DNA from: Ewingella americana ATCC 33852
GTDB lineage: Bacteria; Pseudomonadota; Gammaproteobacteria; Enterobacterales; Enterobacteriaceae
Direction: 5' to 3'
DNA length: 64,000 bases
Assembly: GCF_000735345.1 (NCBI RefSeq)
Contig: NZ_JMPJ01000040.1
Coordinates: 1 to 64,000, forward strand
Shown here: positions 63,759 through 64,000 of the stretch, in pieces
Position numbering within the stretch: position 1 is the stretch's first letter
How the letters are laid out: the number at the start of each line of letters is the position of its first letter
Notes under the pieces: generated by a model
What the model was told of the DNA's origin: nothing
The model's input: the letters and a program-made list of their open reading frames with translations, nothing else
Databases searched by the model: none
Made by a program: the position numbers and the translations under genes

Positions 63759-64000
63759 ATGCATTGCGCACTTTATACCGCCGGGACCTGCCGTTCCTGC
63801 CAATGGCTGGACAAGCCTTACTCTCGCCAACTGGTCGATAAACAACAGGACCTGCAACAGCTGCTGGCTGACGTGGCGGTAGGCGAATGGCTGGAGCCGG
63901 TCACCGGGCCGGAAAGTGCGTTTCGCAACAAAGCTAAAATGGTGGTGAGTGGCAGCGTGGAGCGCCCGCTGCTCGGCATGCTGCATCGCGACGGCACGCC
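63759..64000 (+). CDS. rlmC: 23S rRNA (uracil(747)-C(5))-methyltransferase RlmC, 5' part
   Basis: The first 80 residues are in the window; the gene continues past the right edge. [20 protein letters not shown] holds the first iron-sulfur cysteines, and [20 protein letters not shown] with GMLHRDGT matches E. coli RlmC (RumB). It methylates U747 of 23S rRNA with SAM. Confidence 0.93.
   Translation, partial: MHCALYTAGTCRSCQWLDKPYSRQLVDKQQDLQQLLADVAVGEWLEPVTGPESAFRNKAKMVVSGSVERPLLGMLHRDGT

Noticed and set aside
1-64000. tRNA, rRNA or insertion-sequence genes
   Set aside because: No cloverleaf-like gene, rRNA segment or transposase frame was recognised by eye; a tRNAscan or ISfinder search would settle it.

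Overview
This is a chromosomal window from a flagellated member of the Enterobacterales. The chemotaxis, flhBAE and flgNMA-flgBCDEFGHIJKL blocks, and the dacC, ybjG, ybjL-ybjM-grxA-nfsA-rimK-ybjN-potFGHI-ybjO-rlmC blocks, match enterobacterial proteins closely enough to name. The divergence from E. coli, and a tsr-cheRBYZ-flhBAE-flg order broken by an island, suggest a Serratia/Rahnella/Ewingella-like lineage. That placement is an inference from remembered sequences, not a computed one.

Layout: (1) 1-500, a mosaic of palindromic repeats that recurs, partly inverted, at 42.69-43.03 kb. The two sets bracket the whole motility region. (2) 0.5-5.4 kb, a Tsr-type receptor with a sigma-28 promoter, then cheR, cheB, cheY and cheZ. 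(3) 5.4-26.4 kb, an island of about 21 kb between cheZ and flhB. Its first half (5.9-17.7 kb) is a tightly packed eleven-gene operon: a small double-glycine, four-cysteine peptide; a membrane-anchored DsbA-like protein; an LpxL/HtrB-like acyltransferase; a C39-peptidase ABC exporter; a MacA-like adaptor; a MacB-like ABC transporter; a NodT-type outer-membrane channel; and a mini fatty-acid synthase (ketosynthase, MaoC-like dehydratase, acyl carrier protein, ketoreductase). I read it as a candidate pathway for a disulfide-bonded, fatty-acylated, secreted peptide. Its second half (18.3-26.4 kb) is a chaperone-usher fimbrial operon, two LuxR-type response-regulator-like genes and a FimB/FimE-type recombinase. 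(4) 26.7-42.6 kb, flhB (with an apparent one-base frameshift), flhA, flhE, then flgN-flgM-flgA on the minus strand and flgB to flgL on the plus strand. (5) 43.2-48.9 kb, yohK/yohJ-like (lrgB/lrgA), a yliI-like sugar dehydrogenase, gstB-like, glpM, dacC and ybjG. (6) 48.9-52.8 kb, a variable stretch with two SAM methyltransferases, a GNAT acetyltransferase, unknown small proteins and, at 51,731, a 58-residue orphan peptide with a textbook double-glycine leader. (7) 53-64 kb, the conserved ybjL to rlmC block with the putrescine transporter potFGHI. rlmC runs off the right edge.

How the parts may work together: the C39 exporter would cleave the double-glycine leader of the 5.9-kb peptide, and possibly of the orphan peptide at 51.7 kb, while the MacA/MacB/NodT set would complete passage through the outer membrane. 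The DsbA-like protein could form two disulfides. The ketosynthase, dehydratase, carrier protein and reductase would build an acyl chain on the dedicated carrier protein for the LpxL-like enzyme to transfer. The fimbrial genes and regulators sit in the middle of the motility regulon, so adhesion and swimming genes are physically linked. No tRNA, rRNA, CRISPR array or insertion-sequence transposase was seen.
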